Source: Thermothielavioides terrestris NRRL 8126 | Lineage: Eukaryota > Ascomycota > Sordariomycetes > Sordariales > Chaetomiaceae | DNA length: 64,000 nucleotides | Direction: 5' to 3' | NCBI RefSeq assembly: GCF_000226115.1 | Contig: NC_016460.1 | Span: forward strand, 2,852,001-2,916,000 | Shown: positions 22,015 through 33,354 of the stretch, one piece after another | Layout of the letters: the number at the start of each line of letters is the position of its first letter | Position numbering within the stretch: position 1 is the first letter of the stretch | The notes under the pieces: model-generated | The model's input: the letters and a program-made list of their open reading frames with translations, nothing else | Told to the model about the DNA's origin: nothing | Databases searched by the model: none | Made by a program: the position numbers and the translations under genes

Positions 22015-25000
22015 AGCCTAGCAATACCAGGCAAAGAGAAGCGCGTAAGTAAATCTAAGGAAAGCCGAGCGTGGTGGTGGGAAGGTTAGCATGAACAGCA
22101 GGGGCGGAAACGAGCCAGACAGTTGAGGGGTGCCCGCTGAAGGGATCCACCACGCAGACGCAGAGGTATGTGTCATGACAACGCAGCTGGACACTCTTGG
22201 AACTTACCGGGATGTTACAAGACGCGCAATGGCCGGGTCCAGAGCATCAGGTCAGAACCCGTGAGCCGAAACAGGGAAGCCCTAGCGTGTCGCGTGTGCG
22301 CGGAATATCTGTCGATGGCAGCGAAGGAGGGTGTGAAGCTGAAGTGAATGAACGTGAAGGCCCGGAATGAGCCCAGCAAAGTGACGTTATGGAGCCGAAG
22401 GGCGAAAACGCAGACAAGGAGCGAAAGCCGAATTCTCGATGCCGGGAAAAGGAACGTGATGAGCAAGGCGAGGGCGAACTCGCCCAGCAGCAGGTCCGCA
22501 CTGATGTCCAATGTTCCCGTCCAGGGGTGGGCGGGGAAGAGAACCAGCTCTTGGTATGATATAGACCAGAGGCTGATATGTCAGGGGGTGAGAAAGTTTG
22601 TTAAAGGAGCGACTATGGGACAACCAGTGTGGACTGTGGTGGTCGGGACGAGGCAAAAGGAAGAAAAGAAGCCCGGAAGATGCGGCAGGTGCAGGACCCT
22701 GGGGGTATAAGACAGGAAACTACCGCTGACCGGGCAGTCAGGCTCGGAGACATGGGGGTGGGGTCTACATAGAGGAGGGCCCAGCGCGGTCGAGTCCGGG
22801 ACGTCGGTAGGAGCTGGGCCGGATGTTCCTGCTACAAACCGGGCCTACCTAAGCAGTCCAGACTGTGGGATGAGGTGTGGTGAGGTCGCGGACAGGTGGT
22901 GAGCCCGGGTCCCTGCAAGGATCAATCAGGAAGGGGGAAGGTCAGGATGGGCCGGCAAGAACGGACAGGGTTGGCAGGGTAGCATCCGTCCGCGGACGAC
23001 GGGGCGAAACGTCCAGCCAGGGACGGAAGTGAAGATCACAGAACAGAGCCCTCTACCGCTTTGGGAAAGTAGTGTACTGTGTAGGGAGCGGAGAGAAAAC
23101 ATCGAACGGCCAGATGCCAAGATCGGAGTCCAACCCTGGGGGGAGCAGGTACACTAGCGTAGTGTACCTACGGTATGTACACTACACTACATACACTAGT
23201 GTAGTGTACCGATGTGAACGGTCGCTAGTGTACACTACACTCCCCTACACTCGTGAAGGGAGCCTCGAGTGGGACGCGCCCAGGGATGGAAAGGCAGGGA
23301 GTGTGAAGGGGGGCCAAAATAGTGTAGAACAGACGTGGAAGCAAAAGAAGCTGTGTCGTTCGTTCAGGAACAAGCACCTGACTGATGCGGCGCAGCGCAC
23401 CCGGACGAGGCCAAGGGGGTTGCAACGAGACGGAAGCTAACCCAGCTGGGATTGGGCCGGTCAGGGAGGAGGCTGGACAAGCCAGTGTGCGCGGAGAGCG
23501 GAAGTGGGTGTGTCTCATCTGCCTCTCCCAAGGCGGTGCGGTGGCAAGGTGGAAAAGAGACGAAAACCGAAAGTGGGGGGAGGACAAGTGAGAGAAGAGA
23601 GCGATCAGGAAGTAAGGCGCCCCAGAAGACAGAGAGACCTGGCGTTCTCAGCGAGGCCTTGGCGTCTCGATAGTCGTTTTGACACCGGACAAGGCCACCG
23701 AGCAGCCAACCTGGCACGCCAGAACTGCAATTCTGCACCGCAAATCTGGTGTAGCTTATTTCGAATTTGGGCGGCACTCGCCGCCCAAGGGTCGCGAGAA
23801 ACTCGACATTTTTAGCCAGAGGCCAGCTAGCCCTGGCTCGGCATCGAAGATCATGGTCGAGCATGTTTGGCGCCAGCATCGGGCGCCGTTTTGCCATCGA
23901 CGATCCGGATGCTGTTCTGGGAAAGCTCCTGTTTTCGCCCTGCCCCGGATCTCCCCATGATGGGCCGCTTGGGCTGCGAATCCAGATCCGGCCACGTCTC
24001 ACGATCCAGCAGCAGCAGCGTCTGTCAGCCGTTGTTGGCCTTGCGACTTGGCAAAGGGACGCGCGTCAGGAGCATCAGAATCTGGGTGACACAACGATGG
24101 AGCGACATCCTGTTGCAGACTGCCGCTTCTTCCCTTTCGCGCGACCTTACCGCTTGCAGAGCCACGGCCTCTCGTGGCTGTGAATCTGCAGCTTGACTGG
24201 TCGCGGCGGCCGTGCGCAGAGCACGCGAAAGCGAAGAGAATCCTGGATGGCCCGGGTCGACTGGGCAATTACGCTGCGGTGCAGGGCACTCGGTGTTGGC
24301 GGGCTGCGATTCCGGTGCCTTCGCTCCTGTCCCTTGCGGTTGGAAGCCGGACAGTGGTTGCCTGGACCCGACGAGTCGGATCCAGCAAGACGGCTCCAAG
24401 GCCACGACTTGGGGTTTGGAAGCAATTCCGTACTTGGCCCGTGCTGGTTGGCGGTGCGGGAGGGAGCGAGGTTGTCCGGCAACGGGCGACGCGGTGGAGA
24501 GATGTCGTTGCAGAATCGAAGACGCGAGTCGCGGCAGGGGTAGGCGGACGTTTGAGGTCGACCCGAGGGTGGGACTGGCGCGCGTCGTGATTCGCTGCTG
24601 ATGCAGCGAAGATGGGGCAGCGTTGGGTTGCACTGACCCGAAAGCCGCGGCCTGTGGGTCTGGGGTGACAGGCACCACGGGTGGGTTCCATCTTCCAGGC
24701 AGCTGCAAAAGCGGGGCTACGCAGGGGTGAACTGTCTCAGATTTGTCGCAGCGGCTGGACCATGTCACCTCCGCACGGCAGCAACTTGTCTCGCCGTCAG
24801 CCATCTCGAGCCCGGCCCCCTCGTCTGTTCTCTCAAGATCCAGATCGCAACTCTCCGAAGAAGCGAAACAGATACCCGAGTTCCTGTCAACCCTGCACCG
24901 TACACTACTGTGTCCACAGTACTGAGTAACTGGCGGAGGCCAGGACAATTTTGGAATACCTCCCTGCACAAGACGAATGTTTCTCGTTCTCGGTTGCTCA

Positions 25001-28000
25001 ATCAAGCTCCTCGGAAAAATGATTTCATGTTTTTTGAGACTGGTGCTAAGCAAGGTAGGAAATTACAAGGTTGCCCTGCGGATGACCGAGGGTTTTGTCA
25101 GGTCGCGGTCCCGAACCCAATCACCCCTTCATCATCGTCAGCATTTCCAATCGCTCGGTGTTTTGAGCGCAGCAGCAGAGGGGTGACATACTGCGGTAGA
25201 TGCTTCCGGCCCTGTTTGGAGAGAATCTCGTGAGCCGCAGTGGAAAGTTGAACGTTTCTCTGACCAACAGCTCGACACCGCCTTCCTGCACCGCTCCTTC
25301 ATCCCACAGGCAGCGTGAGTTGTTTCCTCACGACCGTGGCTCGTGGAGGGGGACTGGTCTCTGCCACCCCTCGAAGGGTTGCCTGCATTCGTCATATCTT
25401 CTTCCACGGCTTCTGATTGCACAGGTCTCTGTCTTCTCCACCTCGATAGCTATAAGATCCCTCCTTTTGGTCTGGCGCGGCCCTGAGAACCTGAAGCGTC
25501 ATATCCCGTGCCTTTACTGTGTACTCTGTGCGGAAGTGCGGAATACATCAAGAGCATGCTTCATTCCAACAATCCTGTCCTGCGAGTGGAGGGCTGGTAG
25601 GACAGGCGCAGTCGTCGGACGCTCAGTGGCTTAACCAGGCTTTGACCTGCCGTGGAGACCACAAGCAATTGTCTGCTTATCCAGTCCAGCTCTGCGCAAG
25701 CAGAACGGGAGCGGGGATCCTCCGTGAGGAAGCGCACGAGTACGGCTGTGTTTTGCATCTGTATCGCGGTGCCTAAGAGCCGACTCGCGACCTGCATCAG
25801 CACACGGAGCGTACCACTCCCACAGGATGCTGTCCCTGCTGATTTCGCATGTCCCTCACAGGCTCCCCTTCTGAGCATCTTCGGTGATATGTTCTGTGCG
25901 GGCCCTACTATGACTAGTGTACATAAGGTACACAGCATGTATGCCGCCCAGCCGGTCCCGCCTCGACTTCGGCGAGCCCGGCAGCCCAGCCCAGTCCGGG
26001 AGTTGGGCAGGGATTGCACGGGACTAGCTTGTCGTATTGTATGTAACGTTATGTATATCCGGAGTACCATACATCCCCCAGTGCTCTGTAACCGTGGGCC
26101 TGAGTTTCTGATTCCTCGTGTTTTGCATGACAACGGTCGCCCTTTTGGGAAATTATCGCTTCTTTTACCCGTTCATCCACGGCCTATACGTCGGCTCTTA
26201 TGGAGATCCCCGAGCCAATGATGACGCGATATTCTCCAAGGAAGAGGCCTCCAGGGACTGGACGCGCCTTGCCCCTCTGTTGCCTGTCGAGCGCTCGCAG
26301 GGACAGGCTCGGTACGGATTACAACAATGGTGCAAATGCCGAGCCTGGGCGGACACACGTCACCAGATCTCGTGAGAGGGGAGAACCTGGCGGGCGAAGA
26401 TCCGATGGCGGGGGATGTTCGCAGCACCGCAGTATCCGAACATGACTAAGTAGGCGCGGCGCGGGAGCAGCAAGAGGAGCCGAGGGGCGAGGAAGAGCAC
26501 GGAACGCGATACTCGATGCCGCTTTTTCGCTCCCGTTTGACTTGGAGGCGGCCGCGGTCGGCGGGTTTCCGCCTGTCCATCTGTTTGACGTTGAGAGCTG
26601 ACCCACACAAGACGGCCGGTGTCTGCCCATCTGTCCCGCTCATGAGCAACATAGTGTACACTAGTCGCTTCGCGCAGTGCCAGCACATCATCAAGCATAG
26701 TGTAACATCAAGCTGAGCCAGGGGCGGGAAGGCTGAGCCTTACGGGGCTGGCTTGTCCGACCAGTCGCTCCGAGCTCTAACCCAAGCGTTCCGCGGGTTT
26801 GATGGGGACCGGACTCCCTCGTTGTCATATATCGAGTAGCGAGGCTCGGGTACGTCGGGGTCGGTGCCCATGACGACAGGATTTGTCTGACATAGAGTTC
26901 ATCCTCACACATACCAGCCTTCCCGTTGGCACCTGTGCCTCACAGAGGCGGGATGATAAGCAGCCTTTCATCCGATTGACGCGTTCTCGGACTAAAAGCA
27001 GGGGTGAGGGATCCGGAGGGCCGGGCAGTTGAGTGCCGCGCTGAGCCGCAGCAGGCCGTTCCATGCGAGCAGACGTGGCAAATCGATGACCTGCGGCCAT
27101 GATCCTTCCACAGCGGCCCTGCCACTCTGACACCTGGACTGCGCGGGAAACCCGACAGAGTGGGTTGACCCCGTCGGCGCCGGTCTACCGCGATGCAGGA
27201 TACGACCCCAGCGACGATGGGCAGCTGGCCTTTCAGAGGCTCCGTCCGCAGCATGATAGCGATATGGTTAGAGGAATAACGGAAACTGCGCATGCCGGGG
27301 GAAGTGTACACAATGGATACTTCGTCTGGCAAACTTGCAATGGCTATCTGACACGTGAGAGGCCTGGGATTGGAAGCAGTGGTCCATGATAATAGTCAGG
27401 AACCCGGCCAAGTTCTTCAACTCAGTGGTTCACTTTCTAGTTCTTCTAATGTAATAGTTGCTACGGACTACCTCGCCCTTTGCACTACGACTACCACCCT
27501 TCCAAGAACATAGAGCGAAAGACGTGCAAATATGGTGACCTACAAGTCGTAGGCCCTATGGAGTCGGGTGTTGGAGCAACTCTGGGGTGAGCAAGTCATC
27601 GTGTCAGACCCCGTCCTATCTCTGCTTCGCCACCAGGGTGGAATGACACCGTAGGAAACATCGGGATGTATCCACCGCACCATGACAACATCTTTCTGAC
27701 ATTACCGTGAGTGGATGGCCGCACTCCGCCAACTGTTACAGACGTTCTCCTTATTGGGACCGCCATCAGAGTCGCGAACGAACAGAGAGGGAAGCTGGCC
27801 GTTCCCGTCACTTGGGCTCTCGAACCTACCACTCTCATTCCTTAATGATAAGGGCCTACCCTGGTATGCTTACACGCACGAAGTTAAAACAGACAGTTTC
27901 ACTTCGCGACCAACAAGCACTGTCATCATAAAAGCCTCAGCGTCTGCATGTCGCGGGAGTTAGTGTTTGTGTAGCTCATGATCTTGACAATGGGCCAGCC

Positions 28001-28177
28001 CAGCTCTAGAGGGCAACAGACATCCAAACGCGGATCACTCGTCTAACTAACGGCGGGCAGTACTCGTTAGGTCGTCAGGCACTGGGACGAATATTTAAAT
28101 GCAGAAAACAAAGATGTAAACCACACCCCCCCTCCTCAACATGTCCCCTCCAGCACCCCACGCGCAAAGAAAACTCG
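22015..28177. other. 6.2-kb gene-poor stretch
   Basis: Between the start of the Rua1-C gene and the stop of the small Pro-rich gene. The longest open frame (24025-25053, minus, 342 residues) is compositionally random and has no domain, so I do not call it a gene. It holds a GTGTAC palindrome cluster (23148-23252) and further copies at 25914 and 26652. It could be a long promoter, non-coding transcripts or decayed mobile DNA; the base composition does not look AT-rich as expected after strong RIP. Confidence 0.5.
23148..23252. repeat. Cluster of GTGTAC/TAGTGTAC palindromes
   Basis: It contains GGTACACTA-GCG-TAGTGTACC (23148-23168, perfect 9-bp arms), TACACTAGTGTA (23192-23203, perfect palindrome) and TAGTGTACACTA (23226-23237, perfect palindrome), with related half-copies between. 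The function is unknown. Confidence 0.8.
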
Positions 28178-28958
28178 TTACCTTCCCTCCCCATTAATCC
28201 TCCTCCAAACCTCGCTCTCAGCAGCAGACAACTTCTCCCCCGCCGCCTTCGCCAGCTTCAACGCCGAGCCCAACAGCCCTTCCTCCTGCCCCTCCCCGTC
28301 GTCTCCCCCACGACTTACCCCCTGGTACGCCGGCGGCACGTAGCCCACACCCAAAGACGTGTTCTGCCGGTACCCATCCGGACCAACGCCCGAACCCGGC
28401 GGACCCGGCGCCGAGCCCGAACCCGAACCCGAACCGGCGGCTGGCCCCCATAACCCGCTAGCGGGGGTCCCTGCTGCGCCCCCCGTCCCCGGCGTGTACG
28501 CCGCCGCGGCCGTGGAGGTGCCGCGCTGGTGATGCTCCGCCGGCACGGCCGGCGGGGGGATGCCCATCTGCGGCGGCAAGGGCAGGCTCGGGCCGGCAGT
28601 TTGCACCGGGGGAGCTGGGGCAGCGGTTGGCGCCGGCGCCGGCGCCGGCGCCGCTGCTGCTTGGGGTGGGGGTGGGCGCGACGATGATGATGGTGCTGTT
28701 GCCGTGCCGGTGGCTTCGGGGAGGCGCGGGACGGCGCCTGGCTGTGGGGGAGGGGGGTCCCTGGGGTGGAATTGTTCGCGTCGGGGTGGGATTGGGGCTG
28801 GGGTGGTTTGGGTTTCGGATGGTGGAGGTTGTCTGAGTTGGGGGGTTCACGGGGGTGTTGTCTGCCTCTGCCTCTGCCGGCGCGGCGGTCTGGGGGGTGA
28901 CGCCTGATGCTTTGGCGGCGTTGATGGGGCTCTTGGTGTGGAGTTGGATGGGTGGCAT
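28178..28958 (-). CDS. Small Pro/Ala-rich fungal protein, uncharacterised
   Basis: Two exons on the minus strand, 28958..28851 and 28741..28178; 223 residues. The start MPPIQLHTKSPINAAKASG and the end AAGEKLSAAESEVWRRIN look like the conserved ends of a small protein family I know from Sordariomycetes with no assigned function. The two ends lie in different frames, so an intron is needed. The model uses donor GTGAAC and a pyrimidine-rich acceptor CCCCACAG (28742-28850), which joins to PGAVPRLPEATGTAT. The donor is weak and no clear branch site is seen, so the junction may be slightly off. The middle is Pro/Ala/Gly-rich; the C-terminal ~35 residues may form an amphipathic helix. A (GCCGGC)n tract codes the Ala-Pro run. 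Confidence 0.65.
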
Positions 28959-29076
28959 TTTGTTACTTGTTGCGAGAATGAAAGAGGGCTTCGCAGGGGG
29001 AAACTCGTTATCGCCAGACCTGTTGAGCTGACAGCTGATCTTTGCGGACCAGACAGGATCGTTGGGCGCAAGTTTC

Positions 29077-29078
<2 letters not shown>

Positions 29079-29110
<32 letters not shown>
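29079..29110. repeat. A32 homopolymer tract
   Basis: 32 consecutive A bases about 120 bp upstream of the start of the small Pro-rich gene. On the coding strand of that gene it is a poly-T promoter tract. It could also be the tail of an old retroposed copy, but no such sequence is recognised next to it. Confidence 0.9.
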
Positions 29111-29112
<2 letters not shown>

Positions 29113-29592
29113 TGGGAGTAGCAGGCAGAGACAACAGAATCCTCAAGGCCTGGAAGAAGCCGGTGGGTGTGAAACCATTTAAGGTATCTGATTTCTTTGA
29201 CCCCGAACCGGTAAGCCTTAGGTGGCACCTTCTTCTTCAGTTGCGTTGTAGTATAAGAGTCGAGGATCGCCCCGTGTAAGTGGCGACGTCATCGACAGGT
29301 GGTCCTGTACCAGCCACGGTCAGCTGGAATGTCCACCGGAACCCAGGCACCACCTGCAAGTGCCCCAACACCACCCATCCCATGTCTCCACTGCCTTTGG
29401 GGACAAGCATCGCGGCTGAGATGCAACCGAATAGCCTTATAAGGGTGCATCAATGATTGCCAGTGGCCGTGTTTTGGTAGAGTTTATCTTTCTCGCTCGG
29501 CGCGCTGTAGTATGAAGAGCAAGCACTGAGCGCCATGTCTGGATGTACTGTACAATACAATACCTGCCATGTATGGGAGAATTACCATGCTG

Positions 29593-29986
29593 ATGGCTAA
29601 AGAGGTCCCGCCAAGACTAATTTCGGCCAATTGTCGGCAATGTTTTTACAGCGTCAATACCCCGCCAAGACCGCCAAGGGGTTTGCACTATCGCCACGGG
29701 TTAGCCACGGGTTAGTTCGCCGGGGGTACGGGGGGCGGCGCCAGCCCCCCGCTGGTTAGGATTCGGGTTAAGGTTAGGGTGAGGGTCAAGGTTAGGGTGC
29801 GGGTTAACTTCGTTTTCTTTTTTTTCGATTTGGTTGAGGTTTAGTAAAGTTGTTGCTGCGAGTCTTCGCGATTATACATTGTCGATGTTACTCTAAGTCG
29901 TCGCGGCCCCGCTCACCCCGTGGCGATTGTAAATACTTGTAAGCGGCAGTCTCCGAAATTAGTCTTGGCGGGACCTCTTTAGCCAT
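29593..29986. mobile_element. MITE-like element with perfect 34-bp terminal inverted repeats
   Basis: Left end 29593-29626 begins ATGGCTAAAGAGGTCCCGCC, and right end 29953-29986 is its exact reverse complement over all 34 bases. The total length is 394 bp. No open frame or transposase is present, so it would need help from another element. The interior has a GGGGGGC/GCCCCCC hairpin near 29730-29752 and a telomere-like tandem repeat. I found no convincing target-site duplication in the flanks (CATGCTG versus AACCGGG), so the superfamily is open. A non-mobile structured element cannot be excluded, but perfect long TIRs argue for recent movement. Confidence 0.75.
29755..29808 (+). repeat. Telomere-like TTAGGG repeat inside the element
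   Basis: Two 18-bp units (29770-29787 and 29788-29805), both starting AAGGTTAGGGTG, with GGTTAGG and GGGTTAA variants on either side. TTAGGG is the usual filamentous-fungal telomere unit, but here it is degenerate and internal. Confidence 0.7.
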
Positions 29987-30488
29987 AACCGGGACGGTAA
30001 TTGCATCCCGCTGCCAAGAGCAGCAACTATCTGACTAGCCCAAAGCGGCCCTAACTAAGGTTAACTAAGGTACCTTAGGTAGCGTACAGAGGCTTGGCCA
30101 TCATTGCGAACTGGTGACGGGTTCGATGATCTTCACGGTTGGAGTCGGCGCACTCGAACAAATGCTGGCGTGGGACACCAACGCCAAACACCGTCGCGCC
30201 GAGAACGATCGGAAGCCGTATTTTCTGCCACAGAGTCCAAAAAAACGCAGATGAACCCGGAACAAAATTGAATAAACTAAACTCCCACATCGCCCCAGCT
30301 CGTTGGGCGCCTGCCATCCTCTCGAGGATCCCGTCTTCGATGCGGGACGTGCCGCCGCACACGCGCTTCTCATCGATTTCACATTCTTTCGCCCCCCGAT
30401 AACACATCGACCTGCCTCGGTGCAACCACCTAGGTACCCAAATCAACGATAGCTTATTGCAGCACGGATAATACGGGAGCGCGCAAAG

Positions 30489-32836
30489 ATGGTGGGCAAA
30501 GTCAGCGACCGCGTCCTCCTCCGGGAAGGTTGGTGCCTCAAGACCAGGCCTGCGCTGCGCTGCTGGGAGTAGCTGGTCGCTAACCGGCCTTTGCTAGGAC
30601 TCGAGCGCACCGACAATGGCATGAAGCAGACCAGCTGGCCCGACGTGCCCCCCATCAACCAGAAGAACTACTACACGTAAGGGTTGGCGTCCGGGATGGT
30701 CTATCAGCCGGGGGGCTGACATTGGTCGTCAGGGACTACATGAAGCGCGATGACCAGATCCTTTCGTTCCGACTCCAGAGCGAGGCGAATAGGGAAAGGC
30801 TAGTGCAGAATGCGAAGGACCGCGATCGCGCCATGAACACCACCAATGGCGAGGTTCCGCTTCCGCTCGACGACCTCCAAGGGGAGGATGGGCCTGCGCC
30901 CTCGGCGACCTTCATGGATCCCTCCAAAATTATCGTCATACACCCGGGGAGTCAGAACCTACGCATAGGATTTGCCAGCGACGCCCTTCCCAAGACAATC
31001 CCCATGACCTTGGCCACCAAGTATTCGCAGACCGAGTCCGAGATGCATGAGGCGCTTCCACGGCGACAGTTCGAGGGCCGGACAGCGGACCAACAGCATG
31101 GCGAGGAGTGGTCCAAGAAGTACCAGAAGATGTGCAACGACTTGAAGGTCGACATGCGCGCCAACAAGCGCAAGGTGCTGCCGAACTCGAAGGAGCTCGT
31201 CGTCAACTTCAACCGACGTACCGAGCCCGAGATCATCTCTCAACATAACGACCCGTTACAGGTCGAGTGGACCGATGTCAAGGCTCCGCAGGACTCTGCC
31301 GTCTTCATAGGGCAACAGGCACTGCGTGTGCCGGACGACTCGAACCCAAAGTTCAAGCTCTGGTGGCCCATTCAGCACGGCTGGCTGAACGAAGACGACT
31401 ATCCCACCCGCGCCCACCTGTTCAACGATATCGAGACGCTGCTCGACCGGGCCTTCCGGCTGGAGTTGGGGTTAAAGAAGAAAGCAGACTGGAAACAATA
31501 CAGCTGCGTCATCATTATACCGGACCTGTACGATAAACGGTATGTCGAATTGCTCTTGCACCTATGCATCGAGCTGTTCGAGTTCAGCCGTGTGTCGTTC
31601 ATCCAGGAGAGCATGGCGGCCACATTCGGCGCAGGTTATACACAGGCCTGCGTGGTCGATGTTGGCGCGCAAAAGACGTCCATTTCGTGCGTGGAAGATG
31701 GCCTGTGCATTGAGGACTCGAGGATCAACCTCAAGTACGGTGGCTTCGATGTCACCGAGACCTTCATCAAGATGATGTTGTATGACAACTTCCCGTATCA
31801 GGAGATCAATCTCCGGCGGCGGTACGACTTCTTGCTGGCGGAGGAGCTCAAGATCAAGTACTGCACGCTTTCGCAGGCCAATATCTCGGTCCAGAACACC
31901 GACTTCCACCTGCGCGCGCCGAACCAGCCGACGCGCAAGTACCAGTTCAAGTACTACGACGAGGTCATCCTGGCACCAATGGGTTTCTACGACCCATCAA
32001 TATTCGACAACTCGGCCAAGCTCCGCGGCCGCCGGAAGCTGATCGACCGCTCCTACAACGCCTACGACGTGGAGCTCCCGGACGACCCGGCCTCGGCGGC
32101 CCAGCTCGCCATCCTGGCCCTCATCCAACCCTCCGTCACCGTCACCACAACCACCGGCGCGCCGGGCGATATAGGGACCCCAAGCAAAGAACGCACGCAG
32201 CCCTTCAGTTTTCTATCCCGCAACGGCGACGTCAGCGGCACGCCTGGCACCTCCAAAGCACCGTCTCCGGCCCCGGAAGGCGCCAGCACGCCCGTGCCCG
32301 CGCCCTACATCTTCGGCTCCTCATCGCGCGACCTCAACGGGGGCAGCCCGGCGCCGGGCGGCCGCAGCACGCCGGCACCGGCCAACGGCACCACGGTCCT
32401 GCCGGGCACCTCGTTCGACGGCGCGGCGCAGTCGCAGCCGCAGCAGCGCAGCGCCAAGTCGCTGGCGGCGGAGCGCGACGCGGTGCTGCCGGTGGCGCCG
32501 CTCGACGTGGCGATCCTGACGTCGATCCAGAACGCGGCCCGGGGCGACGACAAGAAGGTGCGCGAGCTGCTGGGCAGCATCATGGTGGTCGGCGGCGGCG
32601 CCAAGATCCCGCACTTCGCCCCCTTCCTCGAGGAGCGGCTCAAGCTGCGCCGCCCGGACCTGGCCGACCGCATCCTGGTCAGCCGCAGCGCCCGCGAGAT
32701 GGACGAGCAGGTCGTCGTCTGGAAGGGCGCCAGCGTCTTCGCCAAGCTGCCCACCAACGACTCGTGGATCACCACGTTCGAGTACAAGATGCTCGGCAGC
32801 AGGGTCATATACCATCGGGTGCTGTGGCAGTACTGA
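30489..32836 (+). CDS. ARP8: Actin-related protein 8 (INO80 chromatin remodeller)
   Basis: Three exons, 30489..30528, 30598..30676 and 30733..32836; 740 residues. ARP8 binds nucleosomes and nuclear actin as a core subunit of the INO80 module (family knowledge). The assembled N-terminus MVGKVSDRVLLREG-LERTDNGMKQTSWP-NQKNYYTDYMKRDDQ is typical of fungal Arp8. The actin fold begins with IIVIHPGSQNLRIGFAS (phosphate-1-like loop). Other parts are LWWPIQHGWLN, VIIIPDLYDKRYVELLL, VSFIQESMAATFGAGYTQACVVDVGAQKTSISCVEDG, LKYGGFDVTE and, at the end, MVVGGGAKIPHF and WKGASVFAKL. A ~110-residue Pro/Ser/Thr-rich insert lies between the ILALIQPSV segment and the last subdomain. The introns are 69 and 56 bp and both junctions are phase-consistent. 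Confidence 0.95.
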
Positions 32837-33250
32837 CACTAATGCGCAACGGGAGCTGGGCGTGCTATGGGCTCTACCTGGAGGAGGGTGGGTGGATGGA
32901 TGGATGGGAAAAGGGGCTGGCTTTCTCGCTGGGGGGGTTCGGTTCTATGGTGATGGGAGGAGTTTGCGGCGTAATGGTAATTAGCGGGCAAGACTAGCAG
33001 CGGGACATGGAAGACATGTTTCGCTCATCTCTGGGTCACTTTTTTTTCGAACAGAGGCTCTAGCAGATCGATGGTTGGGGAATTGACTAGACCTGGGCAC
33101 TGGTTGTACTGAACACGGGGTAGCTGCTGTCGACGACAAACAAAATGCACAAGTGGCGTGCTGAACGAGGGATTGCTCGGCCCACCGAATATATTTCTTC
33201 CTGGACTTTCTCTCGTTTAGTTGCATGTACCTACCACGCTTAGGTACCTT
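32837..33250. other. ARP8 3' region and tRNA upstream region
   Basis: 414 bp with the ARP8 3' UTR and the sequence before the tRNA gene. TTAGGTACC lies directly upstream of the tRNA at 33240-33249. No other gene is visible. Confidence 0.5.
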
Positions 33251-33343
33251 GGCAAGGTGGCCGAGTGGTTAAGGCGCTAGATTTAGGCGATATTCGCCGC
33301 TCTCTAGTGGGAAACCGCGCGAGTTCGAATCTCGTCCTTGTCA
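33251..33343 (+). tRNA. tRNA-Leu(UAG) with intron
   Basis: The acceptor stem GGCAAGG pairs with CCTTGTC, then a terminal A. The A box TGGCCGAGTGG and B box AGTTCGAATCT are both present. The D stem is GCC/GGC. The anticodon stem CTAGA/TCTAG encloses a 21-nt loop starting TTTAGG: the anticodon TAG follows U33, and about 14 extra bases after position 37 form the intron, usual for fungal tRNA-Leu. A class II variable arm (TGGGAAACCGC) and T stem GCGAG/CTCGT complete the fold. The exact intron borders are inferred from the fold. Confidence 0.88.
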
Positions 33344-33348
33344 GTCTA

Positions 33349-33354
33349 TTTTTT
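33349..33354 (+). terminator. RNA polymerase III terminator
   Basis: Six consecutive T bases a few bases after the tRNA 3' end, the standard Pol III stop signal. Confidence 0.85.

Larger units (their letters stand above)
28959..30488. other. Divergent intergenic region holding an inverted-repeat element
   Basis: Between the divergent small Pro-rich gene (-) and ARP8 (+). It holds a 32-bp A tract, a 394-bp inverted-repeat element (29593-29986) and TAACTAAGG repeats near 30053-30075. Both promoters must lie here, so the element sits inside shared regulatory DNA. Confidence 0.7.

Noticed and set aside
24025..25053. 342-residue open frame on the minus strand
   Set aside because: No domain, no consistent third-position bias, and frames on the other strand are nearly as long. 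Likely chance in GC-rich DNA.
29079..29110. Poly-A tract as the tail of a LINE or SINE insertion
   Set aside because: No adjacent retroelement sequence or target duplication could be seen; a simple homopolymer is enough to explain it.
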